Assembly (NCBI RefSeq): GCF_015904235.1
Contig: NZ_JADZLT010000049.1
Location: 1 to 64,000 of the forward strand
Source: Methylobrevis albus
GTDB taxonomy: Bacteria > Pseudomonadota > Alphaproteobacteria > Rhizobiales > Pleomorphomonadaceae
Length of the DNA stretch: 64,000 nt
Reading direction: 5' to 3'
The first letter of the stretch is position 1. Each line of letters starts with the position of its first letter. The notes below the pieces were generated by a model. It was given only the letters and a program-made list of their open reading frames with translations. It made no database searches and was not told the DNA's origin. The translations under genes were made by a program, and so were the position numbers. Below are positions 1-7,331 of the stretch, in pieces.

Positions 1-118
1 GACGACCCAGGGACCGGCGGTCGCGCATCCGACGCCGCACCTGGCACTGTACCAGAGGACGGCAGAGGTAACTTACAAGGGACAGGGAGGGGGCCGCCCC
101 GGACGTAGGGCCTTGGGC
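1..118. other. window edge, no gene recognised
   Basis: I see no convincing coding frame or RNA gene here. The stretch lies just past the end of the minus-strand aminotransferase gene and may hold its transcription end, but there is no clear hairpin followed by a T run. Confidence 0.4.
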
Positions 119-1342
119 TTACGCCGCCGCCGCCCGCCCGAGCCGCGCGCAGGCCACCGCGATCCGGTCCATCGCATCCGCCAGCACCGCGTCGTCCACC
201 GCATAGGCGATCCGCAGATAGGGTGACGCCCCGAAGGCGGCGCCGTGCACGACGCCGACGTGGGCGGCGTCGAGAAAATATTCCGCGACGTCGAGATCGC
301 TCGCCAGCACCCGGCCGGCCGGGGTGCGCCGGCCGATCAGGCCGCTGCAGTCGGCAAAGGCATAGAAGGCGCCTTCGGGCGCCGGGCAGGAGAGGCCGTC
401 GATGCGGGCGATCGCGCGGAGCGCGATGTCGCGCCGGACAGCGAGGCGGGCGCGCCAGTCGTCCATGAAGTCGAGGCCGCCCTCCAGCGCCGCCACCGCC
501 GCGGCCTGGCTGATCGAGGCGGCATTGGAGGTCGACTGCGACTGCAGCGTCTGCATCGCGCCGATCAGCCAGGCCGGGCCGGCGGCATAGCCGATGCGCC
601 AGCCGGTCATCGAATAGCCCTTGGAGACGCCGTTGACGGTGAGCGTGCGCGGCCGTAGCCGCGGCTCGACGGCCGCCGGGGTCGCGAACGGCGCGTAGCC
701 GTAGCGGACGTGCTCGTAGATGTCGTCGGCGAGCAGCAGCACGTCCGGGTGGTCGAGCAGTACGTCGGCGAGCCCACGGAGTTCCGCCTCCGAGTAGACC
801 GCACCGGTCGGATTGTTCGGCGAGTTGAGCAGCAGCCAGCGGGTGCGCGGGCCGATCGCGGCGAGAAGTGCCGCCGGCGTCAGCTTCCAGCCGTCCTCGG
901 CCCGGCATGGCACGATCACCGGCTCGCCTTCGGCGAGCGCCACCATGTCGGGGTAGCTCACCCAGTAGGGTGCCGGCACGATCACCTCGTCGCCGGCGGC
1001 CACCGTGGCGAGCAGGGCGTTGAAGATCAGCTGCTTGGCGCCGGCCCCGGCGATGATCTCGTCCGCGTCGTAGGCGAGGCCGTTCTCGCGGGCGAACTTC
1101 GCCGCGATCGCCGCCTTCAGCGCCGCGGTGCCGGCGACGGCGGTGTACTTGGTGTCGCCGGCCGCGATCGCCGCCACGGCGGCGGCGCAGACGTGCGGCG
1201 GGGTGGCGAAATCGAGCTCGCCCTCGCCGAGATTGACCACGGCATGGCCGGCCGCGGTGAGCGCGCGGACCTTGTCGGAAATCGCGGCGGTGGGGGACGG
1301 GCGGACGCGCCGCATGCGCGGCGCCAGGGTTTCGAGCGACAT
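119..1342 (-). CDS. PLP-dependent class I/II aminotransferase (aspartate aminotransferase-like)
   Basis: A 407-residue fold-type I aminotransferase that probably moves an amino group between an amino acid and a 2-oxo acid in the cytoplasm. Visible landmarks are SPNNPTG near residues 174-180, ADDIYEH near 205-211, the Schiff-base lysine in VSKGYSMTGWR (about K241) and the C-terminal arginine in YLRIAYA, which in this family binds the substrate alpha-carboxylate. Length is normal for the family. The start is set at an ATG seven bases after a strong AGGAGG; an upstream in-frame ATG at 1384 lacks such a site. The gene diverges from the amidotransferase at 1523 across an AT-rich spacer. The exact substrate cannot be read from sequence; aspartate, aromatic or other amino acids are all possible. 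Confidence 0.9.
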   Translation of the reverse strand: MSLETLAPRMRRVRPSPTAAISDKVRALTAAGHAVVNLGEGELDFATPPHVCAAAVAAIAAGDTKYTAVAGTAALKAAIAAKFARENGLAYDADEIIAGAGAKQLIFNALLATVAAGDEVIVPAPYWVSYPDMVALAEGEPVIVPCRAEDGWKLTPAALLAAIGPRTRWLLLNSPNNPTGAVYSEAELRGLADVLLDHPDVLLLADDIYEHVRYGYAPFATPAAVEPRLRPRTLTVNGVSKGYSMTGWRIGYAAGPAWLIGAMQTLQSQSTSNAASISQAAAVAALEGGLDFMDDWRARLAVRRDIALRAIARIDGLSCPAPEGAFYAFADCSGLIGRRTPAGRVLASDLDVAEYFLDAAHVGVVHGAAFGASPYLRIAYAVDDAVLADAMDRIAVACARLGRAAAA

Positions 1343-1404
1343 CAACGGGCCTCCTGCAATCGCCGCATTGTATCTCTTGATCACTATTATTCAATTTTGA
1401 AATC

Positions 1405-1416
1405 CGGATATATCCG
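1405..1416. promoter_or_regulatory. palindrome in divergent promoter region, candidate operator
   Basis: A perfect 12-base palindrome, CGGATATATCCG, lies in the unusually AT-rich spacer between the divergent genes starting at 1342 and 1523. Its position between two start codons fits a regulator-binding site. No regulator gene lies next to it, so the binding protein is unknown. Confidence 0.35.
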
Positions 1417-1522
1417 CTGAAATTATCGGCAATTACCGACGCTGCCCGGCTTGTCCGCCCCTCTCCCGCCTCATAGAATTGTATCGTTCGTCTCCAATTC
1501 AGCCGGAAAGTGACGCCGCCGC

Positions 1523-2728
1523 ATGGGCTTGATCCTGATTTCGCACGACCGGCCGGAACCGGCGCTCTACGGCGCCATCGCCGGGGCCGCGGCGATGCGG
1601 CTCGGGGCGCGGCTGATGCACCTGCCGGCCCGCTTCGACACGGCGCGCTACGCCGACGCCGTGCAGCATGTCACCGCCGGCGGCACGCTGGTGCCGAGCG
1701 GCCTCGTCTGGGGCGAGCGCCTCGGCGGGGCGCCGACCGAAGCGCCGTCGTCGCCCGCTGAGATCGCCGCGGCGGCGGCGACCGGAATGGTGCTGCTGCC
1801 AATCAATCCCGGCGTCGATCCTGACGCGATCGTTGCGGCCGCCGGCGGCGGCAGCGTCAGGCGGCTCGCCGTCGTCGAGGAGCACGGCGCCTTCCTGCTG
1901 ATCGACGAAGCCGGCGCGCTCGACACCCGCGCCGGGCGCTGGCGCCGCGACCGGCTCGGCCGGCTGGACGCGGCCGATCTCGCGGCGGACGGCAGCACGG
2001 CGCCGGCGCTGGTGATCGCCCTCGTCGGCACCGAGGACGACCATCGCAACGTCTATCCGGCGGCGCTGACGTCGCTCGCCGACGCGGCCGAGGCGGCGGG
2101 CTTCCGGCTGGAGCCGGTGTTCCTGCCGCCGCAGGCGCTCGACGCCGCCGGCATGCGGGCGGCGCTGACGGCGGCCGACGGCGTATTGCTGCCGGGAGGC
2201 GCCGACATGGCGAACGTCGCCGGCCAGATCGCCGCCGCCCACGCGGCGCTCGACCTCGGCGTGCCGGCGGTCGGGCTCTGCCTCGGCATGCAGACGATGA
2301 CGACGGCGGTGGCGCAGCGCGCGCTCGGCGCCGCCAGCGCCAATCTCGCCGAGGCCGATCCCGACGCCCCGGTGAAGACCTTCGTGCCGATCGCTGCGGA
2401 CGGCACCGTGCACCGGCTCGGCGACCGGACGATCCGCACCGAGCCCGGCACGCGGCTCAGCCGGTTGCTCGGCCCGGAGGCGACGATCCGCTGCAACCAC
2501 CGCTACCGGCTGGCGCCGGACCTCGAGGCGCCGCTCGCCGCCGCGGGCCTGCGGGTCGCGGCGCGCGGCGAAGGCGGCACCATCATCGACGCGGTCGAAC
2601 TCACGGGCGACGTCTTCTACGCCGGCATGCAGGGACACCCGGAACTCTCCTCGCGCCGCGGCGCCCCGCATCCGCTGCTCGCCGCCTTCATCGCCGCCTG
2701 CACCGCGCACCGCGCCGACCAGGCGTAG
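1523..2728 (+). CDS. CTP-synthase C-terminal-like class I glutamine amidotransferase
   Basis: A 401-residue protein whose second half (about 162-395) resembles the glutaminase domain of CTP synthase. It has a LLPGGAD oxyanion segment near 222, the nucleophile elbow GLCLGMQ (C253), a CNHRYR stretch, and GHPEL with H372 and E374 completing the triad, followed by PHPLLAAFI as in PyrG. There is no CTP synthase ligase domain. The first 160 residues are an unrelated alpha/beta-looking region that I do not recognise. Glutamine hydrolysis to ammonia is the likely half-reaction, but the acceptor and partner are unknown. It sits alone, divergent from an aminotransferase, and is followed by sugar-acid genes. 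A gamma-glutamyl hydrolase role is an alternative. Confidence 0.75.
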   Translation: MGLILISHDRPEPALYGAIAGAAAMRLGARLMHLPARFDTARYADAVQHVTAGGTLVPSGLVWGERLGGAPTEAPSSPAEIAAAAATGMVLLPINPGVDPDAIVAAAGGGSVRRLAVVEEHGAFLLIDEAGALDTRAGRWRRDRLGRLDAADLAADGSTAPALVIALVGTEDDHRNVYPAALTSLADAAEAAGFRLEPVFLPPQALDAAGMRAALTAADGVLLPGGADMANVAGQIAAAHAALDLGVPAVGLCLGMQTMTTAVAQRALGAASANLAEADPDAPVKTFVPIAADGTVHRLGDRTIRTEPGTRLSRLLGPEATIRCNHRYRLAPDLEAPLAAAGLRVAARGEGGTIIDAVELTGDVFYAGMQGHPELSSRRGAPHPLLAAFIAACTAHRADQA

Positions 2729-2833
2729 GCCGACCGGCGGTGCCCCGGCGTTACCCCCTCCCCACCGGCGAAAATTGCTTTATAACGACAAAAGACAGAT
2801 CGGGCGGCGCAGCGACCGCCCGCGAGGACGGGG

Positions 2834-3571
2834 ATGGAGATGGCCGGGCAGCTCGAGGGCAAGGTGGCGGTGATCACCGCGGCGGCGCAGGGGATCGGGC
2901 GGGCCAGTGCGCTGGCGCTCGTCGCCGCCGGGGCCCGGGTGATCGCGACGGACGTCAACGCGGATGCCCTCGCCACCTTCGCGGACCCGCGCATCGACGC
3001 CCGCCGGCTCGACGTGCTGGACGGCGCGGCCGTGGACGCCTTCTTCGCCGCCGCCGGCCCGGTCGACATCCTGTTCAACTGCGCCGGCGTGGTGCATTCG
3101 GGCAGCATCCTAGAGGCGAGCGACCAGGATCTCGACTTTGCCTTCGACCTCAACGTCAAGGCGATGGTGCGCACGATCCGGGCGGTGCTGCCGGGCATGC
3201 TGGCGCGCGGCGACGGCTCGATCATCAACATGTCGTCGGTCGCCTCCAGCGTGAAGGGCGTGCCGAACCGCTTCGCCTATTCGACGACCAAGGCGGCGGT
3301 GATCGGCCTCACCCGCTCGGTGGCGGCCGATTTCGTGGCCAGGGGCATCCGCTGCAACGCGATCTGCCCCGGCACGGTGGATTCGCCGTCGCTGCAGCAG
3401 CGGCTGCGCGCACAGGGCGACTACGAGGCGGCGCGCGCCGCCTTCGTCGCGCGCCAGCCGATCGGCCGCATCGGCCAGCCCGAGGAGATCGCCGACCTCG
3501 TCGTGCATCTCGCCGGCGCGACCTATACCACCGGCAGCATCAGCGTCATCGACGGCGGCTGGACCGCCTGA
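2834..3571 (+). CDS. short-chain dehydrogenase, probable 2-keto-3-deoxy-L-fuconate dehydrogenase
   Basis: A 245-residue classical SDR oxidoreductase. The NAD-binding motif TAAAQGIG is at 15-22, D40 after the second strand favours NAD over NADP, NCAG is at 82-85, and the catalytic set is S135, Y149 and K153. The sequence closely resembles the DHRS6/BDH2 group (blocks such as INMSSVASSVKG and CPGTVDSPSLQ), whose bacterial members act on 2-keto-3-deoxy-L-fuconate or 3-hydroxybutyrate. The next gene is an FAH-family hydrolase 74 bases downstream, the pairing seen in non-phosphorylating L-fucose degradation, so the fuconate assignment is favoured by inference. The start follows GAGGA at a normal distance. 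Confidence 0.85.
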   Translation: MEMAGQLEGKVAVITAAAQGIGRASALALVAAGARVIATDVNADALATFADPRIDARRLDVLDGAAVDAFFAAAGPVDILFNCAGVVHSGSILEASDQDLDFAFDLNVKAMVRTIRAVLPGMLARGDGSIINMSSVASSVKGVPNRFAYSTTKAAVIGLTRSVAADFVARGIRCNAICPGTVDSPSLQQRLRAQGDYEAARAAFVARQPIGRIGQPEEIADLVVHLAGATYTTGSISVIDGGWTA

Positions 3572-3645
3572 CCCCCGCCGTTTCGGCTTCGCCGGCGCTC
3601 CGGCAAAGCTCGCCCGACTTCGCGTCGGCCATTCGAGGAGTTCCC

Positions 3646-4488
3646 ATGAAACTGTTGCGCTACGGCCCCGCGGGCCAGGAAAAGCCCGGCCTGCTCGATG
3701 CGGACGGCCGCATCCGCGACCTCTCCGGCGTCGTCGCCGACATCGCCGGCGCCGCGATCGGCCCCGAGGGGCTGGCGAAACTCGCCGCGCTCGACGCTGC
3801 CGGCCTGCCGCTCGTCGAGGGCACGCCGCGGCTCGGCCCCTGCGTCGCCGGCACCGGCAAGTTCATCTGCATCGGCCTCAACTATTCCGACCACGCCGCC
3901 GAGACCGGCGCCAAGGTACCGCCCGAGCCGATCATCTTCATGAAGGCGACCTCGGCCATCGTCGGCCCGGACGACGCCGTCGAAATCCCGCGCGGCTCGG
4001 TGAAGACCGACTGGGAGGTCGAGCTCGGCGTCGTGATCGGCAAGACCGCAAAGTACGTCAGCGAGGCCGAGGCGCTCGATTACGTCGCCGGCTACTGCGT
4101 CATCGACGACGTCTCCGAGCGCGCCTTCCAGGTCGAGCGCCAGGGCCAGTGGACCAAGGGCAAATCCTGCGACACCTTCGGGCCGACCGGTCCGTGGCTG
4201 GTGACGAAGGACGAGGTCGCCGATCCGCAGAACCTCAAGATGTGGCTGAAGGTCAACGACGAGACCATGCAGAATGGCAGCACCGCCACCATGGTCTACG
4301 GCGTCGCCTATCTCGTCTCGTACCTGTCGCAGTTCATGAGCCTGCATCCGGGCGACATCATCTCGACCGGCACGCCGCCGGGCGTCGGCCTCGGCATGAA
4401 GCCGCCGCGCTATCTGAAGGCCGGCGACGTGGTCACGCTCGGCATCGAGGGCCTCGGCACCCAGCGCCAGGAGGTGGTGCAGGGCTGA
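3646..4488 (+). CDS. fumarylacetoacetate hydrolase family protein, probable 2,4-diketo-3-deoxy-L-fuconate hydrolase
   Basis: A 280-residue FAH-fold metal-dependent hydrolase. The domain covers about residues 70-278 and includes CIGLNYSDHA, KTDWEVELGVVIG with the metal-ligand acidic residues, and the C-terminal STGTPPGVG block. Such proteins cleave C-C bonds of diketo acids and are often loosely annotated as ureidoglycolate lyase. With the SDR upstream the likely role is the last step of L-fucose or a related deoxy-sugar route, giving pyruvate and lactate. The ATG follows GAGGAG closely. No fucose transporter or dehydratase is in the window, so the substrate remains an inference. Confidence 0.85.
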   Translation: MKLLRYGPAGQEKPGLLDADGRIRDLSGVVADIAGAAIGPEGLAKLAALDAAGLPLVEGTPRLGPCVAGTGKFICIGLNYSDHAAETGAKVPPEPIIFMKATSAIVGPDDAVEIPRGSVKTDWEVELGVVIGKTAKYVSEAEALDYVAGYCVIDDVSERAFQVERQGQWTKGKSCDTFGPTGPWLVTKDEVADPQNLKMWLKVNDETMQNGSTATMVYGVAYLVSYLSQFMSLHPGDIISTGTPPGVGLGMKPPRYLKAGDVVTLGIEGLGTQRQEVVQG

Positions 4489-4535
4489 GCGGCCAAGCCG
4501 CCATCCGGCACCCACCACCTTGTCCCGAAACGCAA

Positions 4536-4565
4536 AAGGGGCGCGGCCTGCCGGCCGCGCCCCTT
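4536..4565. terminator. bidirectional terminator hairpin
   Basis: A perfect 13-bp stem (AAGGGGCGCGGCC pairing with GGCCGCGCCCCTT) with a TGCC loop lies between the convergent FAH hydrolase and TerC genes. A-runs on one side and T-rich sequence on the other suit termination in both directions. Confidence 0.8.
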
Positions 4566-4590
4566 CGCTGTTTCGGCAGAAGTCCGCCCG

Positions 4591-5262
4591 TCAGCCGGCG
4601 CCGGTGATCAGCGGCGACACCTCGACGAAGCCGCGGTAGATCATGTCGACCGAGACATAGAGGATGACGGCGAGGCCGACATAGGCGATCCAGCGGTGCT
4701 TGTTGAGCAGCCGGGCGATGAACGAGGCGGCGAGGCCCATCAGCGCGATCGACAGCACGAGGCCGATCACCAGCACGGTCGGATGGTCGCGGGCGGCGCC
4801 GGCGACGGCCAGCACGTTGTCGAGCGACATCGAGACGTCGGCAATCACGATCTGCCAGGCGGCCTGGGCGAAGCTCTTGCGCGGCACCCCCTTGGCGATG
4901 GTGCCGTCGTGGTTGAGGTCGGCGTCGGCGAGAGCCTCTTCCGCGGCATGCTCCTCGGCGTGCGAGGTGCGCAGCTCGCGCCACATCTTCCACGACACCC
5001 AGAGCAGCAGCACGCCGCCGGCGAGCAGCAGGCCGACGATCTGCAGCAGCTGCGTGGTGACGGCGGCAAAGCCGATGCGCATCACGGTGGCGGCGATGAT
5101 GCCGATCAGGATCGCCTTCGCCCGCTGCTCCTTCGGCAGGCCGGCGGCGGCGAGGCCGATGACGATGGCGTTGTCGCCGGCGAGGACGAGGTCGATCGCG
5201 ATCACCTGCATCAGCGCGGTGAGCGCTTCGGGTGTCATGAGTTCAGCTATGATGTCGTTCAT
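4591..5262 (-). CDS. TerC/YjbE-family integral membrane protein, probable metal exporter
   Basis: A 223-residue polytopic protein of the TerC family with about seven membrane segments. Signature acidic residues in membrane helices are visible in IDLVLAGDNAIVIG near residue 25 and DVSMSLDNVLAVAG near 140, the family's likely metal path. YjbE/Alx-type relatives export manganese. The central cytoplasmic loop (about 100-130) is acidic and carries DLNHDGTI, which has the D-x-N-x-D-G-x-I spacing of an EF-hand loop. The start is the ATG at 5262, which opens directly into the first helix; the frame extends upstream without homology. I looked for a yybP-ykoY riboswitch in the leader and did not find one. 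Confidence 0.85.
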   Translation of the reverse strand: MNDIIAELMTPEALTALMQVIAIDLVLAGDNAIVIGLAAAGLPKEQRAKAILIGIIAATVMRIGFAAVTTQLLQIVGLLLAGGVLLLWVSWKMWRELRTSHAEEHAAEEALADADLNHDGTIAKGVPRKSFAQAAWQIVIADVSMSLDNVLAVAGAARDHPTVLVIGLVLSIALMGLAASFIARLLNKHRWIAYVGLAVILYVSVDMIYRGFVEVSPLITGAG

Positions 5263-5669
5263 GCGCAGCCAATCCCTTGCGGTGCGGATCGGCTCGCCCG
5301 GAGACCCGGCGCCGGCTGTGGCCGGGCACGCGAGGGGACGTTTGCAGAGGTCGACAGGGGACAGGACCTGCGGCCGGGCCGATCGTGGTACACCCAGTCC
5401 GACATCGCAGCGCGTGGCGCTGCCAGAGGGGCCCGGCCTGGTCGCGCCAAAATGCACAACGGCCGACCGGTTGCAAGCGCGCGGGCGCGGCAGCGCGATT
5501 TCAATCGATTTGACCCACCGGCCGCCCGACGTCCCCGACGAGATACCGCAGTGACAATTCGGCTCGCCCGACCGATGCTCCGGCTTCAGACGAAAGTCGA
5601 ATCGGAAGGATCGCGCGGGGGCGGCCGGCAGGCCGACGCGACAGGCCGGTTCCAGACGGGAGATGCATC
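5263..5669. other. divergent intergenic region between terC-like gene and ndh
   Basis: About 400 bases between the divergent TerC-family and NADH dehydrogenase genes. Long frames cross it on both strands but none looks like a protein. It presumably holds both promoters. A short AT-rich patch near 5499-5516 stands out; no riboswitch or RNA gene is evident. Confidence 0.4.
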
Positions 5670-6995
5670 TTGGCGCGACAGGAAGACGAGACGCTGCACC
5701 ACATCGTGGTCGTGGGCGGCGGCGCGGGCGGGCTCGAGCTCGTGACCCGGCTCGGCGACAGGCTCGGCAAGACCGGCAAGGCGCGGGTGACGCTGATCGA
5801 CGGCTCGCGCACCCATCTCTGGAAGCCGCTGCTGCACGAGGTCGCCGCCGGTTCGATGGACGAGGACCGCCACGAGCTCGACTATCTCGCGCATTCGCAC
5901 TGGCACGGCTACCGCTACCGCTACGGCCGCATGATCGGCCTCGACCGCACGACCAAGCAGGTGCACCTCGGCCCGACCTTCGACGAGGACGGGCTCGAGA
6001 TCACGCCGCCGCGCTCGTTCTCCTACGACACGCTGGTGATCGCCATCGGCTCGACCACCAACGATTTCGGCACCCCCGGCGCGAAGGACTTCGCCGTGGC
6101 GCTGGAGACGCCGGAGCAGGCGGCGCTGTTCAACCGGCGCATCGTCAACGCCTGCTACCGCGCGCACACGCAGAAGGAGCCGATCCGGCACGGCCAGCTG
6201 CACGTCGCGATCATCGGCGCCGGCGCCACCGGCACCGAGCTCTCGGCCGAGCTGCACCACACCACCCGCGCGGTGGTCGAATACGGCCTCGACAAGATCG
6301 ACCCGGACAAGGACCTGCGCATCACGCTGATCGAGGCCGGGCCGCGCATCCTGCCCGCGCTGCCCGAGCGGCTGTCGACTGCGACGGCCGGGCTGCTCGC
6401 CGAGCTCGGCGTCGTGGTGCGCACCGGCGCCAAGGTGACCGAGGTGACCGCCGAGGGCGTCAAGCTCGCCGACGGCGGCTTCATCGAGAGCGGCCTCGTG
6501 ATCTGGGCGGCCGGCGTCAAGGCCCCGGACGTGCTGAAGGATCTCGGCGGGCTGGAGACGACGCGCAGCAACCAGCTCGTGGTGCTGCCGACGCTGCAGA
6601 CGACGCGCGACCCTGATATCTTCGCGCTCGGCGACTGCGCCGCCTGCCCGCTGCCCGGCGGCGGCTTCGTGCCGCCGCGCGCCCAGGCCGCGCACCAGCA
6701 GGCGAGCCACGTCTACGCGCAGATCCGGCGCAGGCTGAAGAGCCAGCCGCTGAAGCCCTTCGTCTACAAGGACTTCGGCTCGCTGGTCTCGCTCGGCCAC
6801 TATACGACGGTCGGCAGCCTGATGGGCTTCATCGCCGGCAAGTCGATGTTCTTCGAGGGGATGTTCGCGCGGCTGATGTACCGCTCCCTCTACAAGATGC
6901 ACCAGGTGGCGCTGCACGGCTACGGCAAGGTCATCCTCGGCACCCTCGCCCGCCTGATCATGCGCCGGACAGAACCGCGGGTGAAGCTGCACTGA
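5670..6995 (+). CDS. ndh: type II NADH:quinone oxidoreductase
   Basis: A 441-residue single-subunit membrane-associated NADH dehydrogenase that passes electrons from NADH to quinone without pumping protons. The FAD-binding VVVGGGAGGLE is near residues 13-23, the NADH-binding AIIGAGATGTE near 180-190, and the second FAD contact is ALGDCA near 325. The C-terminal region with GFIAGKSMFFEG and a basic amphipathic end fits membrane attachment. The start appears to be TTG, seven bases after GGGAGA; the nearby ATG at 5663 is in another frame. It is monocistronic. Confidence 0.92.
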   Translation: MARQEDETLHHIVVVGGGAGGLELVTRLGDRLGKTGKARVTLIDGSRTHLWKPLLHEVAAGSMDEDRHELDYLAHSHWHGYRYRYGRMIGLDRTTKQVHLGPTFDEDGLEITPPRSFSYDTLVIAIGSTTNDFGTPGAKDFAVALETPEQAALFNRRIVNACYRAHTQKEPIRHGQLHVAIIGAGATGTELSAELHHTTRAVVEYGLDKIDPDKDLRITLIEAGPRILPALPERLSTATAGLLAELGVVVRTGAKVTEVTAEGVKLADGGFIESGLVIWAAGVKAPDVLKDLGGLETTRSNQLVVLPTLQTTRDPDIFALGDCAACPLPGGGFVPPRAQAAHQQASHVYAQIRRRLKSQPLKPFVYKDFGSLVSLGHYTTVGSLMGFIAGKSMFFEGMFARLMYRSLYKMHQVALHGYGKVILGTLARLIMRRTEPRVKLH

Positions 6996-7331
6996 GGGGA
7001 AACCGGTTGCGGGCGGCACCGGCGAGCGCTCTCGTCGTGAGAGAGCGGGGCGAGCGTCTTCGGTTCCCGGGCACACCCCCTCCCCGGTCATGACCCCGGG
7101 CTGATCATCGAGCCCGGCGATGACGGCATGGAGGGCGAGGAAAGAGCCGCTTTTCCTTCGCCGCCATGCGGCAGCCCATGACGCCGCCCTCCCCCGCCCT
7201 TCGCCCCCGCTCCCCAACATTGGCAAAAATCAATCTTCCGTCGATCGCCGTGAAATCCCCGGACCCGCATTCTCCGCTCCAAGCCCCGCGAAGGGGCGCC
7301 GGATTTTGAGAGAACCAAGGAGTTCCGAGCG
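6996..7331. other. intergenic region between ndh and degP-like gene
   Basis: This stretch holds two weak hairpins and no gene. At 7027-7047, CGCTCTC pairs with GAGAGCG soon after the ndh stop. Near 7095-7118, CCGGGCT pairs with AGCCCGG. Neither has a T run, so they are only possible transcription ends. The last 100 bases, including an AT-richer patch near 7220-7240, should contain the protease promoter, and AAGGAG precedes its start. Confidence 0.4.

Noticed and set aside
5263..5669. yybP-ykoY manganese riboswitch upstream of the TerC-like gene
   Set aside because: The characteristic conserved loops are not visible on the minus strand in this region.
5663..6616. ATG-started 317-codon frame overlapping ndh
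   Set aside because: The translation is R-rich and lacks motifs; the ndh frame starting at TTG 5670 carries all NDH-2 signatures.
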